This document shows positions 42,911-55,725 of a stretch of DNA of 64,000 bases, one piece after another (within the stretch, counting starts at the first letter, position 1; each line of letters starts with the position of its first letter). The DNA is from Artocarpus heterophyllus (taxonomy: Eukaryota > Streptophyta > Magnoliopsida > Rosales > Moraceae): the NCBI GenBank assembly GCA_025403435.1, contig CM046333.1, positions 34,369,521-34,433,520 on the forward strand. The letters are read 5' to 3'. Position numbers and translations under genes: made by a program. The notes beneath the pieces are model-generated. The model was not told where the DNA came from. It searched no databases and saw only the letters and a program-made list of their open reading frames with translations.

Positions 42911-45900
42911 TGTGACAACCTGCCTACGTGGCCGTTACTTAACTTGAACATAATCGTAATCTCAATATACTTTAACATAAAGTATCAAAAATTACGGAAT
43001 AAAAATTTTCCTTTCAAATACATTGTAAACCTTTACTTAATCATTATAACTTTATGCATAACAAGTGAAAATATATTTAAAAAAAAAAATTGTATAACAT
43101 TTGCAAACACATTGTAAGTCATAACTTGTTCTCTTTAAAACTTATTGCATAACAAATGCAACTTAAAACTTATAACTTAAATAGTAAATCATTATGCATT
43201 AACAAAATGTAAAAGTACTTTAAACAAAATTATTTCAAATGAATTCTTGATAATAAAGAATTCGTAACATATAATCTTGAAAGAAATATTAATTCTTTTT
43301 CAAAACATAATTTTGTAAACTAACATATTAACATTAATTTCTCAAATATAAAAAAAATCACATAATAATTATTTCGATTTAACGTAATTATAATTTGTAA
43401 AAACTTAACTTTTGCATACTTCACAACATCAATTTTCTTGAAACATAATCATAATAATTTTCTTCAAACATTCCTTTTAAACATAAGAATAATTATTTTA
43501 AAATCCCCTTTCTATAAAGCATTTCTTTATGTAAATAAAACTATTTAAAAGAATTTTAAATCAAATGATGGAATAAAATCATACTAAATGCTTTTTAAAA
43601 CTTCCTTAAAACTATCATAATAATTTCTCAAAGCATATTCGTCTAAACTTTAATTAATAAATTCATAAATAATATTCATAAAGTTCTTTCTTTTAAAATG
43701 TTTTTCGTAAACGTTTTTCGTTAAACATTTCAAATACGTTTTTCATAAAACGTCCTTCATAAACCATTCCTTGAAAACATAAAAATGTTTTTTATAAATA
43801 GTTAACGTAAAACAAAAACATGCATAAATTTGTAAATTAATAATGCAAAATATTACATTATGTGGGCGATATCCATACCCATCTCTACTATTCGTCTGCC
43901 ACTCATCACTGCCCATTAATGTCGCTGACAGGTTTTCTTACCTACAGCATGAACATACTTAAATGGGCTTTCGCTCAGTAAGTAGGAAATCAGTCTCGTA
44001 AAACATAATTAAAAATTATTTTAATAAAAAAATACATAAACATTTTATGCTGTTTTGTCAACTTGTTTTATACTTAATTATGAACATCCTATAATTATTC
44101 ATTTCTTTCTTTAACTTTTATCTTTGTTCTATAACTTTCTTTATCTTATAACTTTAGTGCTTGTACCAACATCATTAATCATAAGATCATAAACATGATG
44201 CTTCCCTTGTGGAAGACTTAAAATGCTTCCCTTGTGGAAGACGTAAGACCATGGAACTCCAAGGTCATCTTTAACTTTACTTTGAGTACCTCACAATTAA
44301 GGAGGCTGGTACGACACTTCTTATCACTTTCACGTGCTTTATTGTGCGAATACAGTATGACTTAAGACTATATATCATCACAATTATGTAAATCATAAAT
44401 TATAAATCGTAAACATACTTAACTTGAGAGTGACTAAACAATATGATTTAAATATTGCATTCATCACACATTAATCATAACATTATCGTAGCATATCATA
44501 TCATGACATAATATAGCATAATAAATCGTAACATAACACCCATTCTAACATAAAACAGTGTAACAATCACTGATCATGCATTTTCATAAATTTTTATGAA
44601 AGCATTTAAAACAATTTATTTTTAAATGGTTCATACTGTAGGTGAGATTCATATTTGCTTGGACTCCAAGCTTAGTGGGTCTAGTTATACTTCGCTGTAT
44701 CTACAATATACGAAGCATCCTCTACAGTGCTTCTCGAGCAACCATGAATGGCTAGAAATGCTTCCTAGAGATCATACATTGCTAAAAACGTCATTTTGGA
44801 CTCTGTTACTACAGTTTAAATCGCCTTGATCCGTGCGCAGTTGATATTAGACAATTTTCAACGGAGTGGAATTAGCTCGAATAGAGGTCACCATCGCGTT
44901 TAAAGCGTTGAAATGAGTCAAGAGGCAGTCTCGGATCATCGATCAGAGGTCTGGATCACAAAATCCCAAAGTCACCGTTGACTAGTTGTTGACCGGCCAT
45001 TGACCGACTTTGACCGATGTTGACTGGAGTCAATTGGGCTCCGTTGGTGGCTGGGCTTGGGCCTACACCCCCTAATCCTTCTGTGTGCAATGGCAGTGTC
45101 AATTTCACCTAATTCTGCCTCTAACATAGCAAGTCAGGCTCCACAATCTTGGCCAAAAATGGAGGCTTGGGCGGCAGTGCTCCGGTCGTGGTGAACCAAA
45201 ATTAGTCAAGGGGTTTTGCTACCCATCCTCCTCTGAGTGTTTTTCCCTCATCAATTTAAAGGAACGTGGCAGGGAAGAGCAAGAACGGAGGCTCTGAGTG
45301 TTTTTCCCTCATTAATTTGAAGCAACGTGGCTGGGAAGAGCAAGAACAGAGGCTCCCGCAGCTGTTGACTGTGGTAGACCTTGAACTTCATTGATCATTG
45401 ACGGTATGTTGCAATTGAGGTGGGGGAAAGCTTCCCCATCATCCTCTGAATATTTCCCCTCAATCAATTTTGGGTCGATGTTGCTTGGAACGGCGAATTC
45501 GAAGTCCCCACGGTGGGTTGGCAGCGGCGATGTTGAGCTTCAACGGGTGGCAATGCTAAAGCAGAGCTTCAATGGATGGCGATGCTAAGGCACAATTGGG
45601 TGGGGCTTCTAGCTCACCTTGGCCCTCTAAGTCCATTGGGAGGGGCAGTGTCACCACCTCCTCTAGCAAGGCAGAGTTCCATCACAGTGTGTCGACGCAA
45701 GGTGGTGGTAGATGGGCAGAGTAATTCGGCAATTATTGAGCTACCACCAAGAGTGGGTTTTGTTTCCTCTCATCGTGGTGGTCATGTAACAAGAATCACG
45801 TCGATCGGACATCGGACGACGAAGATATTTTGCTAGAAAGTTTAGGCTTCTCTGCCACTTTGGGCGGCGTGTGCGGCTTCCTCCGACGGTGTTGTGGGCG

Positions 45901-46485
45901 GCACGACACACCGTTGGACTCAGCTCGTTGAGAGCTTTCCGTTGGTGTAGGAGGTGTCAAAAAACGGATGCTAGAATCTTGACCGAGACTTGAGGAGAGA
46001 GAGAGAGAAAAAAAATATAGAGAGAGAAAACAAAGAGAGAAAGAGCTGATTTTTGTGGGCTTTTTTTCTTTTTTTTGTTTGCACTTTTATAAACAATTTT
46101 GTGGTCTACACATTCTATTTTTGTGTCATGTTGGATTGATCAAATCTTGATCCATAAACTCGAAATTCCTGTATACATAACTGTACTCCTAACTGTATTC
46201 TTACGGAACTGATATCATACAAGAATTTCCACATAATCATGGTAAGTTGGGAAATTCTACTTTTATCACATAATCTCAATTTAAATCATTTAAATTGAGA
46301 TTCTTATAATTGTCACTACTATGGCTCGTACATGAAATTAATGAATCATAACATTTTAGTTTAGCATATTAAAAATAACTATTTTAATGTACTATCATAA
46401 CATTTCAAGTACTTAACCAAGTAATTTTTGAAAAATCTCTAATTAATCACATTTATTAATTCTTGAATTTTTCCCAGTCGTTACA
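42911..46485 (+). mobile_element. Ty3/gypsy solo LTR (~3.6 kb) nested in the CACTA-like element
   Basis: Starts TGTGACAACCTGCC and ends CCCAGTCGTTACA, inverted-repeat ends typical of Tekay/del-type chromovirus LTRs. It is flanked by the perfect 5-bp repeat TAAGA (42906-42910 and 46486-46490). No gag-pol is present, so it is a solo LTR left by LTR-LTR recombination, unusually long. Two short tandem duplications occur inside: ~22 bp at 44200-44244 (TGCTTCCCTTGTGGAAGAC) and ~61 bp at 45231-45352. The ORFs at 45391-45588 and 45576-45836 belong to its GC-rich 3' part and show no protein family. Confidence 0.85.
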
Positions 46486-46800
46486 TAAGATATAGTTTCT
46501 AAGACAGTTTTTGATGTAAAATGTTGTGCAAAATCAGTTATAAACATATATAAAAAAAAATACTAGAATTTCTAATTTCTCATAGGATGGCCAATTCTGT
46601 GTTATTCATTAATACAAGGCCTTGACTGCAAAATCATATATTTATACTGAGCCATAAAATTTTTACAAAATCATATTATCTACTCTACTACCTATATTTA
46701 AGTAATCATGCCCAAATAATAATTCACACAAACATATACTAACAATGCTAAAGCTAAAATTAAACCCTAAATAATTCACAAACACATATACAAATATATA

Positions 46801-46878
46801 TAGAAAGTAATTCATGCAAACACATGTAGAAAGTAATTCACACAAACATATGTAGGTTGTAATTCACACAAACACATT
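46801..46878. repeat. 3 x 26-bp tandem repeat
   Basis: Units begin TAGAAAGTAATTCA, TAGAAAGTAATTCA and TAGGTTGTAATTCA and end CAAACACATG, CAAACATATG and CAAACACATT. Confidence 0.9.
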
Positions 46879-48137
46879 TACAAACATTAACTAAGTAACA
46901 AATGTCAACGTAACTTACATAAAACAACAATGATTCTAACCATAAACTAAATATTAAATAACAAAACTATTTAACAAAAATAAAACAAATTAACATAACA
47001 AATTAATATAATTAATTTTAAAACAAAAACTAATTAGTTTTATAAAACTAAAACTAAACCTAAAGAAACAAAAATAACAAAAAACTAAAACTAACAAAAT
47101 TAAGTTACGAAACTAATTAAAAAACTACATAACTAAAATAATTTATTCACACAAACCCTAAATAATTGCTATTGAGATTTGAGCAACGAAACAGATATAT
47201 AATTTCTATGATGGTCATAGAAGATTTTCCTCAAACATGTGATGGGTATCACATATACAAACAAATAAAAAAATACTTTGAAAGTAATTAAAACTAAAAC
47301 TAAAATTAGAACTAAACAACAAAAAGTAATTAATTCACACAAGCCATAAATAATTAACATTAAAACTATATAACTAAAAAATAAAGAAAAACTAAACAAT
47401 AAAAAAAGAAATAGAATGTTACCAAACAGAGGTCAAAGGCAGGCAACAGTGGGGCTATTGGTGACGACAGGGTCATGGAGGTAATAAGCTTGGAGAAAAC
47501 ACTCGGAGAGAAGAAACTTTACAAACAAGGGATGGCAACGAGCTCGTGGGTCATGAAGGCTTTGAGGCTAACAGCAGCATGTTGGGTCGAGGCAAGACGA
47601 CGATAGCAATGGTCATGTTAGAGAGAGGGGGAGGGTTTGAGGGTTAAAGAGAAGGATCGGGTTGGGTTTAGAGAGAAAAGGTTGGGTTTGAGTGTTAATT
47701 CAATAAGAAAGAGAAAGAGAGCGAGTGGGCTTTTAAAACTTCGCTGATTGTGGTGAGGGTGGGCTTTTAAATTTCAAGGATTATCTTTCATGATGATTTT
47801 TTACTAAAAATTTTCGTGTAATCTTCTGTATCTGTCATAACGGTTTGTCGTAAAAACTATCGTGGAATCCTCCGTTCACTACCACATTAGTCTTCATGTT
47901 TTACGTGTACTTCCCTCGTGTTTTTCCCTGCTTAACGCAACGGTTTGTAAGAAACTGTTGTTTATTAAACTTCGTATCTTCTACAATTTCTAGTAGCATT
48001 TGAACTATTTTTAATTAAATAACATATTTTAAAAACAATGAAAATGAATGGCATATTTATTGGTAAACAATTTTTTTACCTTACATAAAAAAAGTATTTA
48101 TTGATAAATAAATTGTTTATGTTGAGTAAGTAAATTA

Positions 48138-48592
48138 TTGAGTTAATTACATAATAATACCTCCTAGTTTTCATTATTTTTCAATTTGTTCCTCTTTTTT
48201 AGGAACTACAATGATATCTTTTCAATTTGAAAAAAAATTGTATTAATTTTATCCCTTACAAACTTTTTCAACTGAAAAAACATGAAGATAAGATAAAAAA
48301 TACACATAATAAGACCTAACTTGTTTAGAAAATGTATGTTTTTTCTTGAAAAAATTTAAAAATTATTTTAAGATTTAAAGCGTCATAAAACTTAAGAACC
48401 CTTTTTTTTAAAATTTGATTTTTTTGGGATTTTTTAAGTTTTTAATATATAAAAATGTTTTTTCGTAATTATTTAAGAGCAGTTATGTGGTATTGCCTAA
48501 TTTTTTTCTACTTATTACTTTTGTAGTTTTTAAAAATAAAGGGACAAATTGAGATACAGTTAAAAGTAGAAGATACAATTATGTAATCAAGC
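48138..48592. mobile_element. MITE-like TIR element
   Basis: The left end TTAATTACATAATAATACC...CAATTTGTTCC and the reverse complement of the right end TTGATTACATAATTGTATC...CAATTTGTCCC match over ~50 bp. About 455 bp, AT-rich, noncoding. No clear TSD. Confidence 0.55.
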
Positions 48593-50169
48593 CATTAATT
48601 ATTTACTAGTAAATATACTATTTACTTTAATTGCTTCAAAAATATGACGTTTGCTTAAAAACACTACAATAGGATATTTACCATGTTATATTTCTATTTT
48701 TTTTAGTAATATAACATAGAGGTTTTGGTTGGCTATTAATACACAATTAACATTGTATTTGCTAAAAGGAAATAACGGGCAAAAAAGTTGGATAAATTTT
48801 AAAGTAAAAAAGAGATGATTATTTTAAACAAAATAAAGGAAATTAAGAGGAAATGATTAAAAATTTATTTGGCCAACCACTTCTAATATTTCCAAGTTTA
48901 CAAAAGAAAAAGAAAGAGCTAATGAGACTAATTCAAGTGATCAAGGATGTGTATATTCCACTAAGACTTGAATTATGGTGGTTTTGTTTCTTCTTTGTAA
49001 AATTGAGAACCATATACCTAGCATTGTATTAAAAAAAAAAAAAAAAAAGGAAAGAGAGAAAGATAATGTGTTTTAAAGGAAGGCAAACAATGCAAAAAAA
49101 AATACCAGAAGGGAGGGGAGACGAAATAGAGTTTAATTCTTTTATATGTATAATATATATTATATAAGTTTGTCTATAAGAGCCAAACTAGTATACACTG
49201 AGCGATGAATCCTCTCTCAAGGTATCTATGGTAATTAATATGATGCTTTGAAGAAATTTCATGTAAGAGTTGTTTGGTTTGCATTTATTAGGTTTTTTAC
49301 TACACCAAACAATTTGTGGATACTTGTTCTTCAGCTTGCTAGACTATTTGAACTTAAATACGTAGAAATCTTACTTTCAAAATCAATAAAAGTTCATTAT
49401 TCTTATTTTCAAAATATGATTACGTTGATGCTTTATGTTTATAAATGATTTAATATTGATTGGTTTTTCATGTTTATGAACAATGATGAAGTTAGAAATT
49501 TTTTTGAGATGGGTTTGAGTTAGACCAAAAATTTCAAACTAAATTGATTATTTAATTAAGCATAATTAGATGTGAAAAATAAAGGTTTATACAACAATTC
49601 TTAAAATTCTTAAATGAATTAGATACATTTAAGGTTATTAATGAAATATTATAAAACATTTAGTATAAAATATGGAATTAGAAAGTTCCAAGGGCAAAAC
49701 AAGAAAAGATGATGGAAAAAAATTTAGAAAGAATTTTTAACTGGCTTTGTCGCTGTTTATGAACTTATAATGAAATGAGTATGTTGTATAGTATGAATAT
49801 TGCATAGAAAGGAAATTAAAGATTTGAAGCATATTTTATAAGAAAAAGAGCTTTGTACCCAAATTGTTTCATGAAAACGAGGCATTGAAACAACCCTTGT
49901 GTTTAGCAAAATGAGTTCAAACTAATGAATTTGAATTATAAATAATGTATAAAACTCTCACATGCTTAATCAGGTATTTGGAAGCACAATTTAAACCACA
50001 ATACTATAGTTCAAACTATTTTTACTATAATGTTTTTAAAAAATTTAAATCAAAAGTGGTTTGAACCACACTAGTAAGGTTCCAACCGTGCTCTCAAATA
50101 GGCCATAAGTGTAAAATAAAAGTATATTATAGTGTTAAATTTTCACATGCTAGTGTTTGAGTTTAAAGT
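48593..50169. other. Gene-free AT-rich region with one small MITE
   Basis: No supported ORF. 49972-50105 is a ~130-bp hAT-type MITE-like unit: AGGTATTTGGAAGCACAATTT against the reverse complement GGCCTATTTGAGAGCACGGTT. A poly-A run lies at ~49031-49048. Confidence 0.5.
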
Positions 50170-52192
50170 TGTTAGACGTGTATGCCCTAAGGAGTAAAAA
50201 TGTAATATGTTTTTGGAGACATTTTTATCAATAAAGAATTTATTTTTTATTTATATACCAAAGTTTGTTCTCTTTACGTTCATATTTGTTGAATGTATGT
50301 TAAGTAAACAAAAGTCTAAGATTGTCATTCTAAACCTTTAAGAATTTAGCATATAATGGACAGATTATGCAAAAGACACGATTCTTAAGGTAACGGTCTA
50401 AATCATAAGATACGCAATCGAGGAAATAAAGTGAGGCGCTTTATTAATGCAAAGAATGTTATATTGTCTATATCCCTATTGGGAGATGGTTTGCTTTGAC
50501 CATCGGAGTTAGACTCTGTGAATAGAAATATTGGCACATTTCATAGGTGATGATGTGTTAGATGGAGACATAAATTGATTTGAATTAACAATTCTGTCTC
50601 GGCAAATCGATTCACTTTAGACAATTATTTATATTGTATCTTACTCCTGAGATGAATAGTGGGCTGGTTATCTTGACTTGTGTCTTTTGATGTACCAAAG
50701 GATGACACCTATATTTTAATAGTGGTATGCATGCCGGTACGTTAGAGGCATGACTCTTGATAGCGTAAACCCGTTATTCATAGATATAGAATCCATAGCT
50801 CCTCTTTAGGAGTAGTGATATCCTCTTATGTGCATTATCTTGTAATTAAAAAACTAAAGCGCTCAACCATTTAGATACATAGGTGTAACCGAATGGTATA
50901 CTTTCTTTAAATGGTAAGTTTTTTTATGGTGAGATAATGGAATGTAAGATAAAAATAATCGGGAAGGTAAGACAAAAATTTTATTTAAGCCGATTATGAA
51001 TAATCCTATGAGGATACAATACATTATAATATGTCATGGACACTTAGCTATATGGGCTTCGTAATTCTATATAGTTTGAGAGTGTAGCTCTAAGCTTTTA
51101 GTAGAGTAGCATTGAAGTTGATAATTAGGAAACGAATATCTGGGATATTGGGTTTCATAATTATCAGAAACTTGAACTATATAGGTCCATATGGTCCCTT
51201 TTGCTAGCTCACAAAAATCTTGTAACAATACGGCGTGCTTTTCCAATAATTGGTGACTTATGTCAGATTTATCAGATTGGCTAAAATTCAATAAAATCAA
51301 ATAATTCATGTCTGTTTATCGATTGAATTAATTTTATAAGAAAATTAATTCAAGATAAACTTGTTGAATGATCGGGAACAGATAATTCATGTCTGTTTAT
51401 CGGTTGGATTAATTTTAAATTAATTCAAGATAAACTTGTTGAATTATCAAGAATATTTATTTTTTTAGAGATTATCTCGATATGACTGTTTTAATTAGAT
51501 AACTTTTCCATTGGGTTATTTGAATTAAAACTGAGGCTCTATCCCAAGAATCTCGAGTAGAAGATAAAGATTTGTAGGGATAAAAAATCGTAAGTTCAGC
51601 ACGCCGATCTCAAACTTTAGCCTACCTATGGGACAGGTTCGACAGGCCGATCTACTAGTTTGGCCTGTTGACCATGGGATTTTTTATCACATATTTTAAA
51701 CGTGGATTTTATCAAATATTGATTCTAGTTTGATTTTGATTCGAATTTTCGAGGCCTTATCTGATAAGGACTGACTCTTGGGCCCAACCTCTATAAAAGA
51801 AGAGTGAGACTCTTTATTATTTAGATCAATTAAGAAATTAAGAGTGAAACTCTGCTAGTGAGATTCTGAAACTCCCTGAGAGCTCTTGTTCACAAATCAC
51901 GAATACTAGCTTTTGGGTTCTCTCAATTGGTTGGAAGGAGAGTTACCTAGTGGAAAGGCTAAACGACGTGAGCCCATACTCACTCAGATCGTGGATAGAG
52001 AATAGCAAAGAAGACCAGTTGGTTGAGGCTCTTTTGAAACGTTACTTCTCTTTATCGATCACGAAAGTTCTTCGGCATTCAAAGATTAGTAAAATCTAGT
52101 TAATTTATGCATATAGTATTTCAAACTTATGTTCAGGAAAATACTTTGATATAAAAAATTTTAAAATTCCGTTGCGTACTATTTTTCCAATA
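50170..52192 (+). repeat. Family-1 5' LTR (2.02 kb)
   Basis: Starts TGTTAGACGTGTATGCCC and ends TTTTTCCAATA (final CA mutated to TA). U3 motif copies lie at 51600-51690 (ACGCCGATC, TTCGACAGGCCGATC, TTTGGCCTGTTGACC) and the TATA box TATAAAAG at 51792-51799. Near full length. Confidence 0.9.
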
Positions 52193-52194
52193 AT

Positions 52195-52207
52195 TGGTGT
52201 CAGAGCC
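52195..52207 (+). other. Primer-binding site, tRNA-Met type
   Basis: TGGTGTCAGAGCC, one mismatch from the copia consensus, directly after the LTR. Confidence 0.8.
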
Positions 52208-52659
52208 ATAGTTTTTACGTAAACTATGTGATCTTGATCTTTTCTATGCTTGAATTTAATTTTATAGAGAATTGGCATTCTAGGTTTCTACATATTTTTA
52301 TATTGTCATGGATTATATGGTGAATATTTATTAATTAATTATGGTTGATTAAATTATTATTTAATTATTAATTAATTAATTAATTTACACCGGTTATGAT
52401 TCTTTAGAGATTAGAATGTGTAACTAAGTTTTTTATGTAATTAGATAGCAGACTATCATCTCTATCTAGGAATTATTATTTAATTTTAAATTTGTATGAA
52501 TTTTATAATTAAATAATCATTTGGAGAAGACAGATCTAGAAGATAGATGATGGCACTCCCAGGTATTTTGCTGAGTCTCTAATTTTATGTTCTTGAATTG
52601 TTAAAAATAAAATTGATAATTGCATTAAAAATTGTTTATTCTAAAAAGGGTGATTTTTA

Positions 52660-52865
52660 CTCGGTCGGCATGCCAAACCCACTAGTTCGGTAGGCCAATA
52701 GTCGCAGATTGGCAGACCGGACATGAGGTTTGACAGGTCGTCAGTAGAGTAGAAATCAGATGGCTCTGGCGGCAGGCTGAATTTCAAGATCGACAGGCCG
52801 GAGGGTCATGACCGGCAGGCCGATCTTCACAAGATCGGCTTGCCGGCAGAGAGTTGGAAATTTTT
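52660..52865 (+). repeat. Motif array in family-1 leader (second copy)
   Basis: Same position as 2989-3210: GGTCGGCATGCCAAAC, TTCGGTAGGCCAAT, ATTGGCAGACCGG, ATCGACAGGCCGGAG, ACCGGCAGGCCGATC and ATCGGCTTGCCGGC. Conservation of a GC-rich array at the same leader position in two diverged copies argues for function in the element. Confidence 0.85.
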
Positions 52866-53819
52866 CTAGAAAAGGTGCAGTTTTTCATGCAATTTTAATT
52901 TTATTTTTAGGACAATTCTGAGAAACATAAAATTTGGATATGACTAAAAATATGGAGTATTTGATCTATGCGGGATTGAAGACTTGAACATGAGCATTAC
53001 ATGAAGAATGATACAACTTGAGGATTCCAGGATGAAGAATCGATTAAATGTTTCGATTATTCTCTTGTAATCTTTTTTTCTATTCTCTAGGGTGGAACCA
53101 TAATATTACGATTGTTTGTTATTATTTTTGTTTGTAGCTTTGCTTGATTGCTTTGCTTATCTGCATTATAATATGATGTGCCATGTACATTGATAACATG
53201 TCATATAGCATAGGGAGTGCCGCTCAATTAAAATTGTTCATGCATGTTTTTTAAAATAAAACATTGATTTCGAAAGATTTAGTGAGAGAAGGTTTTCAAA
53301 GAGAGGACTTACGGCCTCCATCATTGGTCCATTGGTAGCACATGGCGGTCCCGATCCCAAGGAAGGGAATTCATCATGTACCAAGTTAGATCTCTAAAAG
53401 GATAATGTATTTTAGCGTGGTTTATCATTGATCACCCCAAGGTGACGATAATAAGCCATGGATAAAATATTAAAACGATGGCTATACACTCATGTTAATT
53501 TTATTATTAACCTCCCCTAGGAGCTCTATTAATAAAATTAATGGCCAAAGAAACAATTATTAATATATGCTAGATCATACAGGTCCTAGATGGTATATAT
53601 TAATCAGGAGGGGATCCGTGTTTGTGATTGAATTTGGCATGACTCCCCTAGGAGCTTGTTGAATTCTGAGTTAGGAATTATCATTGTAAGGCTATGATAT
53701 TTTCAAGGTTTTGACACATAAACATATTTGTACATTTTATACATGCTTGTGTTATCTTACTAAATTATTATGCTATGTTTGCTTATGTTTGGTATATGAT
53801 TCTTTATTGTAGATTAAAA

Positions 53820-54746
53820 ATGTCTGAAAACACTTTATCACCAATACTTGATAAAAACCAATTAACTTGTGAGAATTATAATGATTGAAAATGGAACCTG
53901 AACATCGTCTTATCCTTTGAGAAACTGAAATTTGTGTTGACAACCCCTTGTCCTCCCGAGCCTATGGCAGATTCCACCAACGATCAATTCCAAGCATATG
54001 ATCGTTGGAAAAATGCAAACGATCAGGCCCGTTGCTATGTTATGGCTAGCATGAATAACATACTGCAGGCTTAACATGAGGATTATGGACTGCTAAGCAG
54101 ATCTCGAATAATCTAGAAGACATGTTTGGAGGCCAAGCCCTAATAAAGCGGTAAGGGTTCGCTTCGGAAACTTTTGAACTATAAGCAGAGACCGGGGATA
54201 TCTATAAAGGAGCATATGATGTTAGTCAGGGGTTACCTCGCTAAGACACAAACCAATAGAACTGACATCGATGCTAAAACTTAGATGACTATGGTCTTTA
54301 AGACTCTGTCAAAGGAATTTATTCCATTTAGAGCTATTTTTAATTTGAGCAATAGATGGGATATGACCTAAACGGAGTTGATGAAACAGTTACAAGAGTT
54401 TGAACTGCTGATCAGGGAGTCTCCTACGGGTGGAGAGACCAATTTGACGGTTAATTTTGATTCCAATCCTAACTTTGGGAATGGAAAGAAACAACGGGCT
54501 AAAAATGGGAAGAAGTCTTTTGTTCCTGCTAACAACAAGAGAAAGAAAAAGAAGAAGAAGAACCCAAAGAAGCTAAAGTGCTGCTTCTGTGGGAAGGTCG
54601 AGCACATCAAGAAGCATTGCAAGGACTTCCTTTCCAAAGGAGATAGGTGTGATCTTTTGTATTTAGAAACTTGTTTGATTGAGGAATCCAGTGACATTTG
54701 GGTCATAGATTATGGTGCAACTAATCATCTTTGTGTTTCTCTATAG
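53820..54746 (+). pseudogene. Family-1 gag with zinc knuckle, and protease start
   Basis: ATG 53820 opens MSENTLSPILDKNQLTCENY, matching the gag at 4169, but stops and frameshifts break the N-terminal half (TGA in place of Trp in YND-W, stops near 54072). From 54378 an intact frame reads MMKQLQEFELLIRESPTGGE, a Lys-rich stretch and the knuckle CCFCGKVEHIKKHC (CX2CX4HX4C). The protease motif follows as WVIDYGATNHLC near 54697; the usual D-S-G is D-Y-G. Confidence 0.82.
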
Positions 54747-55725
54747 GGATTCAAAGAAACGAGCAATCTGCTTCATGAAGACTTTACGCTTCGGATAGGC
54801 AATGGATTCCTGGTTTTAGCGGAAGCAGTGGGAGACGTCCATCTTTATTTTAATAATTATAGGAATTTAATTTTGCGAGATTGTTTTTATGTTCCTAAAT
54901 TTAAAAGGAATTTAATTTCTGTAGCTTGTTTATTTAAAGACTCATATTTGGTTTTTTTAATAATAAACTGGTGATTTGTAAAATAAATCTTTTATCTATT
55001 CTGGATGGATGTAAAATAATATATATTTTATCGAACCTAAGATGGACTTACTGTTTAATGCTAAGATGAATGATAATAACTCTAAAAGACTTATGACTTC
55101 TCACTCTAATGAGACTTATCTTTAGCATTTACGCCTTGGTCATATTAACTTGAACAGGATTCAAAGGTTGGTAAGGGATGGATCTTTAAGTCACTTGAAG
55201 GTGGAATCTATACCTCAATGTGAATCTTGTTTGGAGGGTAAAATGACAAAAAGATCATTCGGGTCTAAGGCCAATAGGGCCGAAGGGGTTCTAGAATTTT
55301 TCCATAGTGATGTTTGTGGACTGATAAACATCCGAGCACGAGGATGGAATGAGTACTTCATCATTTTTATTGACGATCACTCAAGGTATGGGTATGTGTA
55401 CCTAATGCACCACAAAGCGAAACTTTTGACAAGTTTAGGAAGTTTCGGACTGAAGTGGAAAAGCAATTGGGTATACCCATAAAGGCACTTTGATCCGATC
55501 GAGGTGGAGAGTACTTTTCTGATGAGTTCTTAGGACGCTTATTAGAGAATGAGATTTTATCCCAATTGACACTGTCGGGCACTTCGCAGCAAAATAGTGT
55601 AGCGGAGAGAAGAAATAAGACTTTATTGGACATGGTTAGGTCAATGATGAGTTATTCATCATTGCCTTTATCCTTTTGGGGATATGCACTGTAAACCACA
55701 TATTATCTTTTGAACAACGTGTTTC
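54747..55725 (+). pseudogene. Family-1 protease/integrase fragment
   Basis: Sequence through 55140 holds degraded protease and GAG-pre-integrase. The integrase zinc finger is HLRLGHINLNRIQRLVRDG (about 55131) then CESCLEGKMTKRSF. The core has FFHSDVCG and FIDDHSRYGYVYL, a frameshift near 55470, then DRGGEYFSDEFLGRLL and SQQNSVAERRNKTLL, so all three catalytic acids are encoded. It ends with TAA in FWGYAL-TTYYLLNNV. Confidence 0.8.

Larger units (their letters stand above)
42602..47998. mobile_element. CACTA (EnSpm)-like non-autonomous element, split by a solo LTR
   Basis: Starts CACTACTAAAAATTAAAGAC and ends AATTTCTAGTAGCA, so the terminal CACTACTA/TAGTAG pair is present with a degraded last base or two. 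ATT precedes the left end (42599-42601) and ATT occurs at 47998-48000, a candidate 3-bp TSD. Subterminal copies of ACGATGGTTTT, AACCGTCGTG, GACGGTTTTT and ACGGTTTGTCG occur at both ends, as expected for transposase-binding repeats. No transposase ORF. Internal 47420-47720 is GC/GA-richer. A 3 x 26-bp tandem repeat lies at 46801-46878. Confidence 0.65.
50170..55725 (+). mobile_element. Family-1 Ty1/copia element, 3'-truncated in integrase
   Basis: The most complete plus-strand copy: 5' LTR, primer site, leader with motif array, gag, protease and integrase. It stops abruptly at ~55725, after FWGYAL...YYLLNNV, with no RT, RNase H or 3' LTR. The five bases before it are AAAGT. Its gag and pol contain stops and frameshifts. 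Confidence 0.88.

Noticed and set aside
45391..45836. Two overlapping plus-strand ORFs
   Set aside because: They fall in the GC-rich 3' part of a Ty3/gypsy solo LTR and show no conserved protein features.
46801..46878. CRISPR-like direct repeats
   Set aside because: Three contiguous 26-bp units without spacers in plant DNA: a simple tandem repeat.
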